This document shows positions 9,924 through 18,488 of a DNA stretch of 64,000 nucleotides, piece after piece. Source of the stretch: DAOUJI01 sp965224415 (GTDB lineage Bacteria; Chloroflexota; Dehalococcoidia; Lucifugimonadales; JAGWBF01). The notes beneath the pieces are model-generated. The model was not told the origin of the DNA. It worked only from the letters and a program-made list of their open reading frames with translations, and did no database searches. The stretch is taken from NCBI GenBank assembly GCA_965224415.1, contig CBDCZB010000001.1, forward strand, positions 1 to 64,000, in the 5' to 3' direction. Numbering within the stretch: the stretch's first letter is position 1; each line of letters begins with the position of its first letter. A program made the translations under genes and the position numbers.

Positions 9924-10655
9924 ATGATCGCTTTTGAGACGCTCCTCTACAGCAAGACAGGGGCCGTGGCACGGATTTCCCTGAACCGGCCCCATGTTCG
10001 CAACGCGTACAACACCACGATGCGCGACGACCTTTACCAAGCCCTGTCCGCCGTCAAAGATGACCAGGAGGTCCGGGCGGTGGTCTTGTCGGGAGAGGGT
10101 CCGGCCTTCTGCGCCGGCGCCGACCTGTCCGAGTTTGGGACCGCTCCTTCTCTTGCCGTTGCCCGACAGGTGCGGTGGCGGAGGGACATATGGGGCCTGT
10201 TCCTCAGCGTATCCAAACCCATGATCGCGGCCATACACGGCTATTGTCTCGGCTCAGGAGTGGAAATGGCCCTGCTATGTGACATCCGCATAGCGGCGGA
10301 AGACGCCGTCTTCGGACTTCCCGAAGCTTCTCTGGGGCTGATTCCCGCCGCTGGGGGCGTCGTGACACTGCCCAGGACTGTCGGCCCCGGAGCGGCCCTG
10401 GACCTTCTTCTGACACGCAGACGAATCGCCGCCCATGAAGCTCGAACCCTTGGACTCGTCACCCGCGTGGCGCCTGGAGATGAGCTTGAGGACATGGTTA
10501 GCGACGTTGCCCATGGGCTAGAGTCCCTGGAGCCTTCCGTCGCGGCGGCGGTCAAGTTAGCGGCGGGGCGGGGGATGGACCTGCCTCTGGAGCGGGCGTT
10601 GGAGCTGGAGACCCGCCTGACGCTCAAGACGTTGGGGGAAACTGGCGCCCTCTGA
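9924..10655 (+). CDS. Enoyl-CoA hydratase/isomerase (crotonase) family protein
   Basis: A 243-residue crotonase. The oxyanion-hole motifs 'GEGPAFCAGADLSEF' and 'HGYCLGSGVEMALLCDIRIA' and the catalytic-type 'FGLPEASLGLIPAAGG' (Glu present) support hydratase or isomerase activity on a CoA thioester. It differs clearly from the preceding crotonase, so the two probably act on different intermediates. The gene lies 46 bp downstream of it and 67 bp ahead of an acyl-CoA synthetase, suggesting a small beta-oxidation-like cluster. Confidence 0.88.
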   Translation: MIAFETLLYSKTGAVARISLNRPHVRNAYNTTMRDDLYQALSAVKDDQEVRAVVLSGEGPAFCAGADLSEFGTAPSLAVARQVRWRRDIWGLFLSVSKPMIAAIHGYCLGSGVEMALLCDIRIAAEDAVFGLPEASLGLIPAAGGVVTLPRTVGPGAALDLLLTRRRIAAHEARTLGLVTRVAPGDELEDMVSDVAHGLESLEPSVAAAVKLAAGRGMDLPLERALELETRLTLKTLGETGAL

Positions 10656-10722
10656 TACAATACTGAGTCGGCGCCGACAGTATGACTCCATTAGTTGGCC
10701 GACAATGCCTGGAGGACGCTGA

Positions 10723-12309
10723 ATGAACACCACGGAGTTTCTGATCATTGCCAATGCAATCGTCCCCGACCGCACGGCTGTCGTGTTCGAGGGACACCGG
10801 TACACTTACGAAGACCTGCAAGAGCGGGTGTCCAGACTGGCCAATGCTCTGTCCGACCTGGGCGTGGGGTCCGGAGACCGGGTGGCGTCCATGCAGGTGA
10901 ACACCAACCAGGTGATCGAGACCTATTTCGCCGCCGCTGCCCTGGACGCCATCTACGTGCCCTTCAACTTCAGGGCCAGGGCCGAGGAAGTCGCCTATAT
11001 GCTCAGCGACGCCGACCCTTCGGTGTTTCTCGTCGGGGGCCGGTACCTGGAGTTGGTCGACTCTATCAACCCAGCAGTGCTGCCGTCCAACTTGATAGCT
11101 TTCGACGGCCAAGCTCCGGTCGGCGGAGACACCGAGGGCCATTGGCTTTCATACGAGGGTCTGCTCGCTTCGGCGCCGCCAGACCAACTCCACTTTCCCG
11201 AAGCCGACGACGACGACACTACCATCCTGATGTTCACCGCAGGCACGACCGGCCACCCCAAAGCGGTGATGCTCACCCAGCAGAGCTTCACCTCCTACCT
11301 GCTGGCCAACGTCAATCCTCCTGACCCGGACGAGGAAGAGGAGAAGAACCTCCTCACGGTGCCCCTCTACCACATCGCGGGCATTCAGGGGATGATGGCC
11401 GCCGTCTACGGAGGCAGATCTCTGGTGGTGATGCGTCAGTTCGAACCCGTCGAGTGGATGGAGCTGGTGCAACAGGAGAGGGCCAACAGGGCGATGCTGG
11501 TTCCAACGATGATAAAGTGGCTCATGGACCACCCTGAATTCCCCAACTACGACCTGTCCAGCCTCGAAGTCATTACCTACGGTGCGGCCCCCATGCCCCT
11601 GGAGGTTATCAGTCGCGCAATCGAGGAGTTCCCAGGAGCACGGTTCATCAACGCTTTCGGCCAGACGGAAACGGCGTCCACCATCACCATGCTTCCGCCT
11701 GACGACCATGTTCTACAGGGGACTCCCGAGGAAGTCGAGAAGAAGCTAAAGCGGCTCACCTCCATTGGAAAGCCCCTCGACGACGTGGCGGTGCGCATAG
11801 TCAACGAGGATGGAGATGACGTAGACACGGGAGAAATCGGCGAGATAGCCGCCGCCGGCGCCCGAATGATGAAGGGATACTGGAACCAGGAAGACGCCAC
11901 CCAGAACGCTATCCGAGGCGGATGGGTCTACACCGGCGACCTGGGCTACCAGGACGACGACGGCTATATCTTCCTGTCCGGCAGGGCCAGGGACTTCATC
12001 AAACGGGGCGGTGAGATGGTCTCCCCCGAAGAAGTGGAAAGCGTCCTGCGTTCTCACTCTGCCGTGGACGACGCGGCCATCATCGGCGTCCCCGACGTGG
12101 AATGGGGAGAGCGAGTACGGGCCGTCATCGTCCTCAAGCAGGACCGCACGGCTTCGTCTGAAGAGCTTATTGAGCACTGCTACGAACACCTGTCCAGCTT
12201 CAAGCGCCCGGAGGACGTGGTGTTCGTCGACGAACTGCCCCGAAACCCCTTGGGCAAGGTGCTGAAACGGGTGCTCCGCGAGGAATTTGCACAGCCCATC
12301 GAGGACTGA
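10723..12309 (+). CDS. Class I adenylate-forming enzyme, acyl-CoA synthetase-like
   Basis: A 528-residue ANL-superfamily enzyme expected to activate a carboxylic acid to acyl-AMP and then acyl-CoA. Landmarks are the P-loop-like 'FTAGTTGHPKAV', 'FGQTETAS', 'YTGDLGYQDDDGYI', the hinge 'GRARDFIKRGGEMVSPEEVE' and the catalytic Lys in 'PRNPLGKVLKR'. The full N- and C-terminal domains are present. With the two upstream crotonases it would feed an acyl chain into degradation. Substrate size cannot be read from the sequence. Confidence 0.9.
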   Translation: MNTTEFLIIANAIVPDRTAVVFEGHRYTYEDLQERVSRLANALSDLGVGSGDRVASMQVNTNQVIETYFAAAALDAIYVPFNFRARAEEVAYMLSDADPSVFLVGGRYLELVDSINPAVLPSNLIAFDGQAPVGGDTEGHWLSYEGLLASAPPDQLHFPEADDDDTTILMFTAGTTGHPKAVMLTQQSFTSYLLANVNPPDPDEEEEKNLLTVPLYHIAGIQGMMAAVYGGRSLVVMRQFEPVEWMELVQQERANRAMLVPTMIKWLMDHPEFPNYDLSSLEVITYGAAPMPLEVISRAIEEFPGARFINAFGQTETASTITMLPPDDHVLQGTPEEVEKKLKRLTSIGKPLDDVAVRIVNEDGDDVDTGEIGEIAAAGARMMKGYWNQEDATQNAIRGGWVYTGDLGYQDDDGYIFLSGRARDFIKRGGEMVSPEEVESVLRSHSAVDDAAIIGVPDVEWGERVRAVIVLKQDRTASSEELIEHCYEHLSSFKRPEDVVFVDELPRNPLGKVLKRVLREEFAQPIED

Positions 12310-12324
12310 CGGTATAGGGGCGTC

Positions 12325-12687
12325 CTATCCCGGCGTTTCCAGGACTTCCAGCCTGACTCCGTCAGGGCCCTCGAAGAAGCACACGTTGCGCCCGCTTCCT
12401 ACCTGGAACTGGGCGAGTATCTTGGCCCCTGACCCTTCCAACTGGGCCACCGTGCCGGGCAGGTCATTGGTGTCTATGGCTACGTGCTCCAGCCCGTAGA
12501 ACTGCTCGATGGGTTGACCCTCCACCAACGTCGTCACATTCATGGGAATTCCGTGCAGGTCCAGCTTGTAGCCTATGTCTCCGATTTCCTGCACAACCGT
12601 TGCTCCCAGGTTATTCACGTACCAGTCGGCCGTGGCTTTAGGGTCCGGGGTCTTGAAGTGGAAGTGGTTCAACTTGAACTCAGCCAT
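12325..12687 (-). CDS. VOC-family (glyoxalase/dioxygenase-like) protein
   Basis: A 120-residue vicinal-oxygen-chelate protein with paired beta-alpha-beta-beta-beta modules. 'LNHFHFKTPDPKATADWYVNNLGA' opens the first, with a His metal ligand; 'LEHVAIDTNDL' and 'CFFEGPDGVRLEVLETPG' form the second, supplying His and Glu ligands. ATG 12687 has GAGGAGG upstream. It ends 15 bp from the convergent acyl-CoA synthetase. Function within the fold (isomerase, dioxygenase, lyase) cannot be assigned. Confidence 0.85.
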   Translation of the reverse strand: MAEFKLNHFHFKTPDPKATADWYVNNLGATVVQEIGDIGYKLDLHGIPMNVTTLVEGQPIEQFYGLEHVAIDTNDLPGTVAQLEGSGAKILAQFQVGSGRNVCFFEGPDGVRLEVLETPG

Positions 12688-12758
12688 GAGAATTCCTCCT
12701 CGTTTCGACGATTGCTTTTTCGGCGCCTGCTTATGTTGCCCGTTCACCCAGGCTGGCG

Positions 12759-13304
12759 CTAACTGAGGTCTGCCCCGTTCAGCTTGGTCGTGTCTTCGAA
12801 GACGACCGGAGCCGTCAAGGCGGCCCGCATGTAGCAGCCCGCCCTGGCGTTGCGCAAGACTGCAGCCACCTTGTCAGGGTCTTCGGTAGACTCAATCTCA
12901 AAGTGGGTCTCCACCCTTGGAACGCGCGCTTGGATAGATCCCTCCAACACCGATCCGCTGAGCTCCAAGTGCAGGGAAACATGGGCCTTGACCTTGTCGA
13001 TGGCGACCTTCATTTGATGGGAGTACCTCCCAATCTGGGTCATCTCTCAAAAGAGTATGGCGGAAGCCAGATAGGCCATGGGCGGCGGAGCTGAGTTGTC
13101 TCCGCCCACCGTATCCGGCTCGTCGCAAAATATCGAAAAGTCCTTGCCGGCGATGCTGAAGTCGGCCCGTTTGAGCATTGTTCCCAGGGTTTCAGCGTCA
13201 CATTCGAGGACTGTGCTGCGATAGCTCCTCTCACGCGTGGGGCCCTGGGACAAACGTCCGCTGTCTTGGGCTTGATCGCTATTGGAAGAAAGATGTTCGG
13301 ACAT
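12759..13304 (-). CDS. OsmC-like selenoprotein (in-frame TGA read as Sec86)
   Basis: OsmC-family proteins are thiol peroxidases with two cysteines. The frame from ATG 13304 (GAGGGGAG upstream) runs through 'GGDNSAPPPMAYLASAILF' to a TGA at 13047-13049. It then continues in the same frame with 'EMTQIGRYSHQMKV' to the second OsmC cysteine, in 'ARAGCYMRAAL', ending after 181 residues. The TGA falls exactly where OsmC proteins have the peroxidatic Cys (S/A-x-x-x-C-x-M). A hairpin with a G-led 3-nt loop begins 11 nt after the TGA. Selenocysteine is the best reading; a disrupted gene is the alternative, but both halves are intact and in frame. Confidence 0.82.
13016..13035 (-). promoter_or_regulatory. 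SECIS-like hairpin in OsmC-like mRNA
   Basis: Just after the in-frame TGA the mRNA can form UGGGAG/CUCCCA (6 bp) extended by GA/UC around one bulged U, with loop GUA. The loop begins with G and is 20 nt from the TGA, within the published bacterial SECIS model (16-37 nt, G in the first two loop positions). Confidence 0.65.
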
Positions 13305-13334
13305 AACTCCCCTCTCGAAACGCATGGTGTGTGT

Positions 13335-15911
13335 TTACGACAAATCAGGGTCGCCGCGGAACCGCTCGGGGACCAATCTCAGAATCATCTGTTTGAGCAA
13401 CCCATTGCGCACAGACTTCCACGATTGTTTCACCGGGTGCATGTCCTGACCCGTGAGGCGTTCGGCGCCGCCGGGGTCGCCGTAAACGTCCTTGACGTAC
13501 CTGGCGGTGATGTACGACAGGTCGTCTGTACGCTCGGGAATGGCCTGGGCCAGGCGTCTGTTGTACTCCCACGGGGTCTCCTGGGGTTTTGGACCGATCC
13601 CGGCCATGCTGGCCAGAATCCTCATGGACGCATATACCGACGTGACATAAGGCATTCGGGACAAGTTCCACCTGGCGTAGACGATCCCTCCAACGGGCAA
13701 GACCACCGCCAGCGCCACGACGGTAGCGATAAACGCTGTTAGCGCAGAAACCCCGCCTCCGGTTTGTGCCTGGGCGTCGGGAGGGAGATCGTTGAGCGCG
13801 TCCAGGTCATCCAACTCGTTGAACAAATCATCGCCGCTGTCCAGCGCCTCGTCGTCGCATATCCCAGGTATGAATTCCTCGCAGGCGTCGGCGGCGACGC
13901 CTCCGGTGGCCAGTCTTCCGGCGCCTGGTGTGAACCCCAAGCTGACCAGTGAGTCCTGAACGTCGGCGGGGGTTGGCTCGAACTCCACCCACCCGTACTC
14001 TGGGAAGTAGACTTCCGTCCAGGCGTGGTAGTGCCTGGCCCTGACCACCCATCCTCCCCGGTCCTCGTCGTATTCGCCCGGACCGAACCCGACCACTAAC
14101 CGCGCCGGTATGCCCAGTGAGCGGAGCATTGTCGCCATAGACGAGGCGTAGTTCTGGCAGAATCCGCGGCCCAACTCGAACAGGAAGAAGTCCACAAAGT
14201 CCTGGCCTTCGGGCGGGAGGGTCACGTCCAGAGTGTACGGAAGCCTGTGGAGGTAGGCCTGCATCGCCTGGGCCTTGTCGTAGGGATTGTCCGCGGACTC
14301 GGTCATAGTCTCCGCCAGCCGCTTCACCCGGTCCGGCAGGGTATCCGGCAGTTGAAGGTACCTGTCCGTTACCCATACGGGATAATCAGCGCCGGCGCCC
14401 CGCAGGGCGGTGGAAGAAGCGGTCGAGACCACTCCGCTGGTCGAGTACCGGACTGGCGGGTTTAGCACTCCTCTGCCGCTGAGGAGCGCCATGGGTTGAT
14501 GAGGGTCCGGCTCTTGCCTCTGCACTCCTATGAAATCCCCCGATGGGAAGTCATCCGCAACCTCTGCATAGACGAGCCCCGGATTGGACAACGTTTCGTC
14601 TTCCGGCAGCGCTTGGGCGTCTGAAGCCCTCAACATCTGGGACGTTCCGTCGATTCGAGAGTCGATCCAACTCACCAGTTCATTGCGATAGGCCGTCACA
14701 TCGTCGGGCAAATATGATGTCTGAGGGCTTGTTATGAAAAGCTTGAATGGGTCCTGTCCGGTCATCTCAACTTCGGTGGGGATGTTGGATCCGAGGGGCT
14801 CGCCCACGGTCACCAACGTATTGGTCTTCGAGAAGATGCGTACGGTGATGTCCACCTGCTTGGTGTCCCGCAGACCCTCAGTGTTTTCTTCCAGCTGAAC
14901 GTCGCTTTCCTGGACTTCCAGTAGGTTGTCGGAGCTGGTCCAGCCTTCACTGGTGTATGTTTCGTAGGTTCTCATGCGCCAGTGGTAGGCCTGCTGCGAC
15001 TCCACCAGGAATATCTCCTGCTCACTTAGCTCCTTAACCTCCTTGAAGGGCAAGTCGGCTCTAGGAGCGAAGGGCCCAATCTGGTCCAAGTCCAATGGTG
15101 GAGAGTAGAAAATGTAGTTCTTTCTATCAGGCACTCCGTAGAAGAGACTCGCCCAGCCTGATTGGAACTTGTACAGCGGCTCCTCGAACTGCCGGGCGGC
15201 GGGAATGACTATCCCCTCAGGCGCCGGCGCCCGCCACACAGGAATCAATGCGACTCCCATGATCGCTGCCGAGACCACAACCACCCCAGCGGTCTGGAGG
15301 CCCGTCACCTCATTCCGTGACCGCATGTGTTTTAGAGCGATGCCGGGAGTGGAGACCAGTGCGTACAGGAAAAAGTACCAGTAGAAGCTCGACGGCAAAA
15401 ATGTCAGGATCACCAGCAAAGCCGCCAACCCTGGGAGTATATGCACCACCGGGGCTTTTGCCCTGAACGTCGACCAAGTCGTCAAGTGTCCACAGAAGAG
15501 GACGATTCCGATGAGGAACGTGCCTGTGGTGACTTCTCCCCTATCGCCGGCCGTGCTGCCTATTGCCCCAAACCATCCACCGATCTCCGTGAACAAGTCG
15601 GTCAAGCTGCCTGCCTCCGAGATAGTGAAGGCTCCTATTATGATTGCTCCGAGGACCGAAATGAGGACGCCCAGGGGATGGCCCCACCTCCAGGAAATCC
15701 TCGACCTGGCCATCAACGTCCAGAAAGGCAAGGGCGCTAGAGCCAGAAGAATGAGGGGCGGAAGTCCGTCCACCCAGTTTGCGGCGCTGATGACCGTGAC
15801 GGTGACCACCAGTGGCAGCCCCAAAATCAGGACAAAGACGATTTCATTCAGGGACGGGACTCTGCCCTGCCCAGGCGCACTTTCGGACTTGCTCTGCATT
15901 GAAGAGGTCAT
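13335..15911 (-). CDS. TgpA-like transmembrane transglutaminase-family protein
   Basis: An 858-residue membrane protein. The N-terminus holds about six membrane segments (residues 25-220), followed by an extracytoplasmic region. The transglutaminase core reads 'GRGFCQNYASSMATMLRSLG' (Cys), 'RHYHAWTEVYFP' (His) and 'VEFEPTP' (acidic third residue). A further membrane segment, 'ALTAFIATVVALAVVLPVGGIVYA', and a C-terminal DUF4129-like tail ('TPWEYNRRLAQAIPE...') follow. It lies 6 bp downstream of a DUF58 gene and near a MoxR ATPase. This TgpA/DUF58/MoxR trio is widespread; it is linked to envelope assembly or complex maturation, but its reaction is unknown. Confidence 0.88.
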   Translation of the reverse strand: MTSSMQSKSESAPGQGRVPSLNEIVFVLILGLPLVVTVTVISAANWVDGLPPLILLALAPLPFWTLMARSRISWRWGHPLGVLISVLGAIIIGAFTISEAGSLTDLFTEIGGWFGAIGSTAGDRGEVTTGTFLIGIVLFCGHLTTWSTFRAKAPVVHILPGLAALLVILTFLPSSFYWYFFLYALVSTPGIALKHMRSRNEVTGLQTAGVVVVSAAIMGVALIPVWRAPAPEGIVIPAARQFEEPLYKFQSGWASLFYGVPDRKNYIFYSPPLDLDQIGPFAPRADLPFKEVKELSEQEIFLVESQQAYHWRMRTYETYTSEGWTSSDNLLEVQESDVQLEENTEGLRDTKQVDITVRIFSKTNTLVTVGEPLGSNIPTEVEMTGQDPFKLFITSPQTSYLPDDVTAYRNELVSWIDSRIDGTSQMLRASDAQALPEDETLSNPGLVYAEVADDFPSGDFIGVQRQEPDPHQPMALLSGRGVLNPPVRYSTSGVVSTASSTALRGAGADYPVWVTDRYLQLPDTLPDRVKRLAETMTESADNPYDKAQAMQAYLHRLPYTLDVTLPPEGQDFVDFFLFELGRGFCQNYASSMATMLRSLGIPARLVVGFGPGEYDEDRGGWVVRARHYHAWTEVYFPEYGWVEFEPTPADVQDSLVSLGFTPGAGRLATGGVAADACEEFIPGICDDEALDSGDDLFNELDDLDALNDLPPDAQAQTGGGVSALTAFIATVVALAVVLPVGGIVYARWNLSRMPYVTSVYASMRILASMAGIGPKPQETPWEYNRRLAQAIPERTDDLSYITARYVKDVYGDPGGAERLTGQDMHPVKQSWKSVRNGLLKQMILRLVPERFRGDPDLS

Positions 15912-15917
15912 GGCTGT

Positions 15918-17189
15918 CTAGTAAAGGGAAATCCGGTTCATTACGTCGCCCAACACGGACGCCATGTCGTCGCCTCGCCTTAGAGTGAAAGCCCACTCGC
16001 TCCGTTCCCCCCATAGTCCAGAGCGACCAGCCGAGGGCGTGGAGATTGCGGGATCGAAAGTGGCTTTGTCCAGGAAGATGGGCGCTGCAAGGATTCTTCT
16101 GCGTGTCAGGAACTGCATCAAATTGCCCAGAGACTCCGTAGGCTCGGGCGTCACGACAATCACCACAGAGCCTGGCTGGAGCTCCGCGCTAAATGAGGAG
16201 ACCACGTCGATGAAGGCGGTCCGTCCTCTGGCTTCGATGGTGGCCAGGCTCCCCATCATTGTCCACAAGTGGTTCGGGTCCTTGGCCGGGGAAAAGCGGC
16301 GCAGTTCGTCTCCCTGGGCAGCCAGCCCCACTGCATGTCCCCGGTCCATCAGTCCCTTGACCAGGGACGCAGCCGCCGTGACCATGTACTCCTCGGTGCC
16401 GTCTGTGCCCTCTCCAGCCTGGACTCCTTGATCCATGTCCAGGAATATCCATATCTCGTTTACTCCGGCGCCGTCGAACTCCTTGGTCATCAGTTGGTCC
16501 CTGCGGGCGGTGGACGGCCAGTGTATGTGGGTAAGGCTGTCGCCCGGCTCATACTCCCTCACCATCGACGCCGCCGGGCTGTGCCCCAACCGCTGGCCAG
16601 CCTCGCCGATTTCCCCGCCGCTGATCTGTCCGGCCACCAGGGCCCGGGCCAGGTCCACGGTTGCAGGGTACACGAGAAAGCTACGGGGCTCTCCTATCCG
16701 GCCCTCCATGCTGAAAAGCCCGGTGGGGTCTTTGGTCCGCAGGGCCAAGGCGCCGACGGAGTTCAGACCACGCTTGCGGCAGAAACCGGACACCGTCCAC
16801 CGTACGGACCCATGGGGGCTGAGGTTGAAGTTGACATCCTCTGAGTCTAGGGCCTCACCCGTCAGCCCGGAGCGGAGCGCGACTCTGGGAAACCCGAACT
16901 TTTCCTTCACTTCTACGGTGAGGACCATCCTGCCGCCCACCTGAGGATGCGCCGACACTTCTTCCACCGTCACGTCCAGGCCGCGGCTCTGTAGCCATGT
17001 GAAGCCGTAGGCTATGACGGCGCCGCCAACGACCAAATAGACAATCCAGTAGAGGGGTTGAAACCCGGTCAGCATGGCCAACAGAAGCACGCCTCCCAGG
17101 CCGATGCACAGTCGTAGGAAGGGCTTTACGTAAGGCCCCAGCGAATGAAAGCGGCCGGCGCTAGCTGCCGGTTCTGCCGAGTGGAGCAA
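15918..17189 (-). CDS. DUF58 domain protein
   Basis: A 423-residue protein with two N-terminal membrane helices (about residues 24-66) and a C-terminal vWA-like DUF58 domain. The DUF58 signature is 'REYEPGDSLTHIHWPSTARRDQLMTKEFD'; 'IWIFLDMDQG' resembles a degenerate MIDAS. Start TTG 17189 overlaps the end of the MoxR gene by 29 bp, so translation is probably coupled. DUF58 proteins are the usual partners of MoxR AAA+ ATPases and may be their client adaptors. Confidence 0.88.
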   Translation of the reverse strand: MLHSAEPAASAGRFHSLGPYVKPFLRLCIGLGGVLLLAMLTGFQPLYWIVYLVVGGAVIAYGFTWLQSRGLDVTVEEVSAHPQVGGRMVLTVEVKEKFGFPRVALRSGLTGEALDSEDVNFNLSPHGSVRWTVSGFCRKRGLNSVGALALRTKDPTGLFSMEGRIGEPRSFLVYPATVDLARALVAGQISGGEIGEAGQRLGHSPAASMVREYEPGDSLTHIHWPSTARRDQLMTKEFDGAGVNEIWIFLDMDQGVQAGEGTDGTEEYMVTAAASLVKGLMDRGHAVGLAAQGDELRRFSPAKDPNHLWTMMGSLATIEARGRTAFIDVVSSFSAELQPGSVVIVVTPEPTESLGNLMQFLTRRRILAAPIFLDKATFDPAISTPSAGRSGLWGERSEWAFTLRRGDDMASVLGDVMNRISLY

Positions 17190-18159
17190 AGGGGAACCCC
17201 TGGACCGGAGCCGCTCCGGCCACTGGAACGGACTCCAAGATACTCCGGATGGCGTCGTCCTCGGTTAGGTCCGAGCGCCCGTCAGCCGACAGGACTATAC
17301 GATGTCCCAGCGCAGCCACGGCCACGGTTTTCACGTCGTCGGGCAGCACGTAGTCCCGCCCTTCCAGGAGAGCCAGAGACTGGGACAAGCGCAGCAATCC
17401 CAGGGACGCCCGGGGAGACGCTCCCAGGTATATGGCCTGGTGGGCCCTGGTCGAGTTCACGATGCCCACCAAGTACTCCTTGATGGCCTTGTCGGCGTAG
17501 ACGTTGCGGGCCGCTTGCTGGGCTATGGCTATCTCGTCAGCGCTTGCCACTGGCTCAACATTGTCGATGGGGTGGGCGGGAATCTGGTTGTCCAGTATGG
17601 ACACCTCTTCCTCTGGGCTGGGGTAGTCGAGCCTCAGACGTATCAGAAACCTGTCCAACTCCGTTTCAGGCAAAGGAAAGGTACCGCCGTGCTCGGTGGG
17701 ATTTCGAGTGGCCAGTATCAGAAAGGGCGCCGGCATGGGGTGTGTGACGCCGGCAATGGTGATTTGCCGCTCTTCCATGCACTCCAAAAAAGCCGATTGG
17801 GTCTTGGGAGACGCCCGGTTGATTTCGTCCACCAGGACTATGTTGGACAAAACTGGGCCGGGGCGGAAAGTGAACTCCCGCTCGCGCTGGTCGAATATGT
17901 AGACTCCGGTGACGTCGCTGGGAAGGAGGTCTGCGGTGCATTGGATACGGCGGAAGGTGAGGCCTATGGACTTGGCCAGGGCTCTGGCCAGCATGGTCTT
18001 CCCAACCCCGGGGACGCCCTCGACCAGCACGTGGCCCTGGGAAAAGAGAGCCGCCACCCCCAGCTTCACCGCGTCCGTCTGGCCAACGATGACTTTCTCC
18101 ACGTTGGCTACGATGGCGGCCCCCAGGTCGGAGGCCGTTTGGAGGTCGTTTTGTGTCAC
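17161..18159 (-). CDS. MoxR-family AAA+ ATPase
   Basis: A 332-residue AAA+ ATPase of the MoxR type. Walker A is 'EGVPGVGKT', Walker B 'IVLVDEINRASPKTQSAFLECMEE', sensor 1 'LATRNPTEHGGTFPLPE' and the arginine-finger region 'ELDRFLIRL'. The C-terminal lid includes 'GASPRASLGLLRLSQSLALLEGRDYVLPDDV'. MoxR ATPases act as chaperones for metal insertion or protein-complex maturation. GTG 18159 is preferred; a GTG at 18204 would add 15 unlike residues. First gene of the trio. Confidence 0.9.
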   Translation of the reverse strand: MTQNDLQTASDLGAAIVANVEKVIVGQTDAVKLGVAALFSQGHVLVEGVPGVGKTMLARALAKSIGLTFRRIQCTADLLPSDVTGVYIFDQREREFTFRPGPVLSNIVLVDEINRASPKTQSAFLECMEERQITIAGVTHPMPAPFLILATRNPTEHGGTFPLPETELDRFLIRLRLDYPSPEEEVSILDNQIPAHPIDNVEPVASADEIAIAQQAARNVYADKAIKEYLVGIVNSTRAHQAIYLGASPRASLGLLRLSQSLALLEGRDYVLPDDVKTVAVAALGHRIVLSADGRSDLTEDDAIRSILESVPVAGAAPVQGFPFAPLGRTGS

Positions 18160-18488
18160 GCCGCACCTACGGGTCTCAGACTGGCTCCCATGACCCCAAT
18201 CCACTGCGCCGGTATGTGGCTATCAGCCCACGGGGCTCGGTTTGGAAAAGGTCTCACTGGGGACTATCGCTGACGAACGGTTGTCAACGACTGCCCGAAT
18301 AGGCGTGGGAATAGCCGGATACTACATTCCGCCCCTGAGGTTGTCAATAGCGCGAAATGGCTCCCAACAACTGTCACCGAGGAGGGTATTGTTGCCGACG
18401 GCTGGAGTGATTGGAGCGGCGCTAAAAAGAGTGTAAAGAGTGTTTGGAGGCAATGAGCGATAAAGTGATACGCCGTTACCTGACAGGC
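18160..18488. other. Intergenic region, no supported gene
   Basis: About 330 bp between MoxR and the gamma-glutamyltransferase gene. A GGAGGCAATG at 18446-18455 looks like a ribosome site plus start on the + strand, but the frame it opens runs antisense through the transferase gene and has no recognisable family. No strong promoter or terminator stands out. Confidence 0.4.

Noticed and set aside
12759..13043. OsmC C-terminal half as an independent gene starting at ATG 13043
   Set aside because: It lacks the N-terminal half of the fold and its own ribosome site, and is in phase with the upstream half across one TGA.
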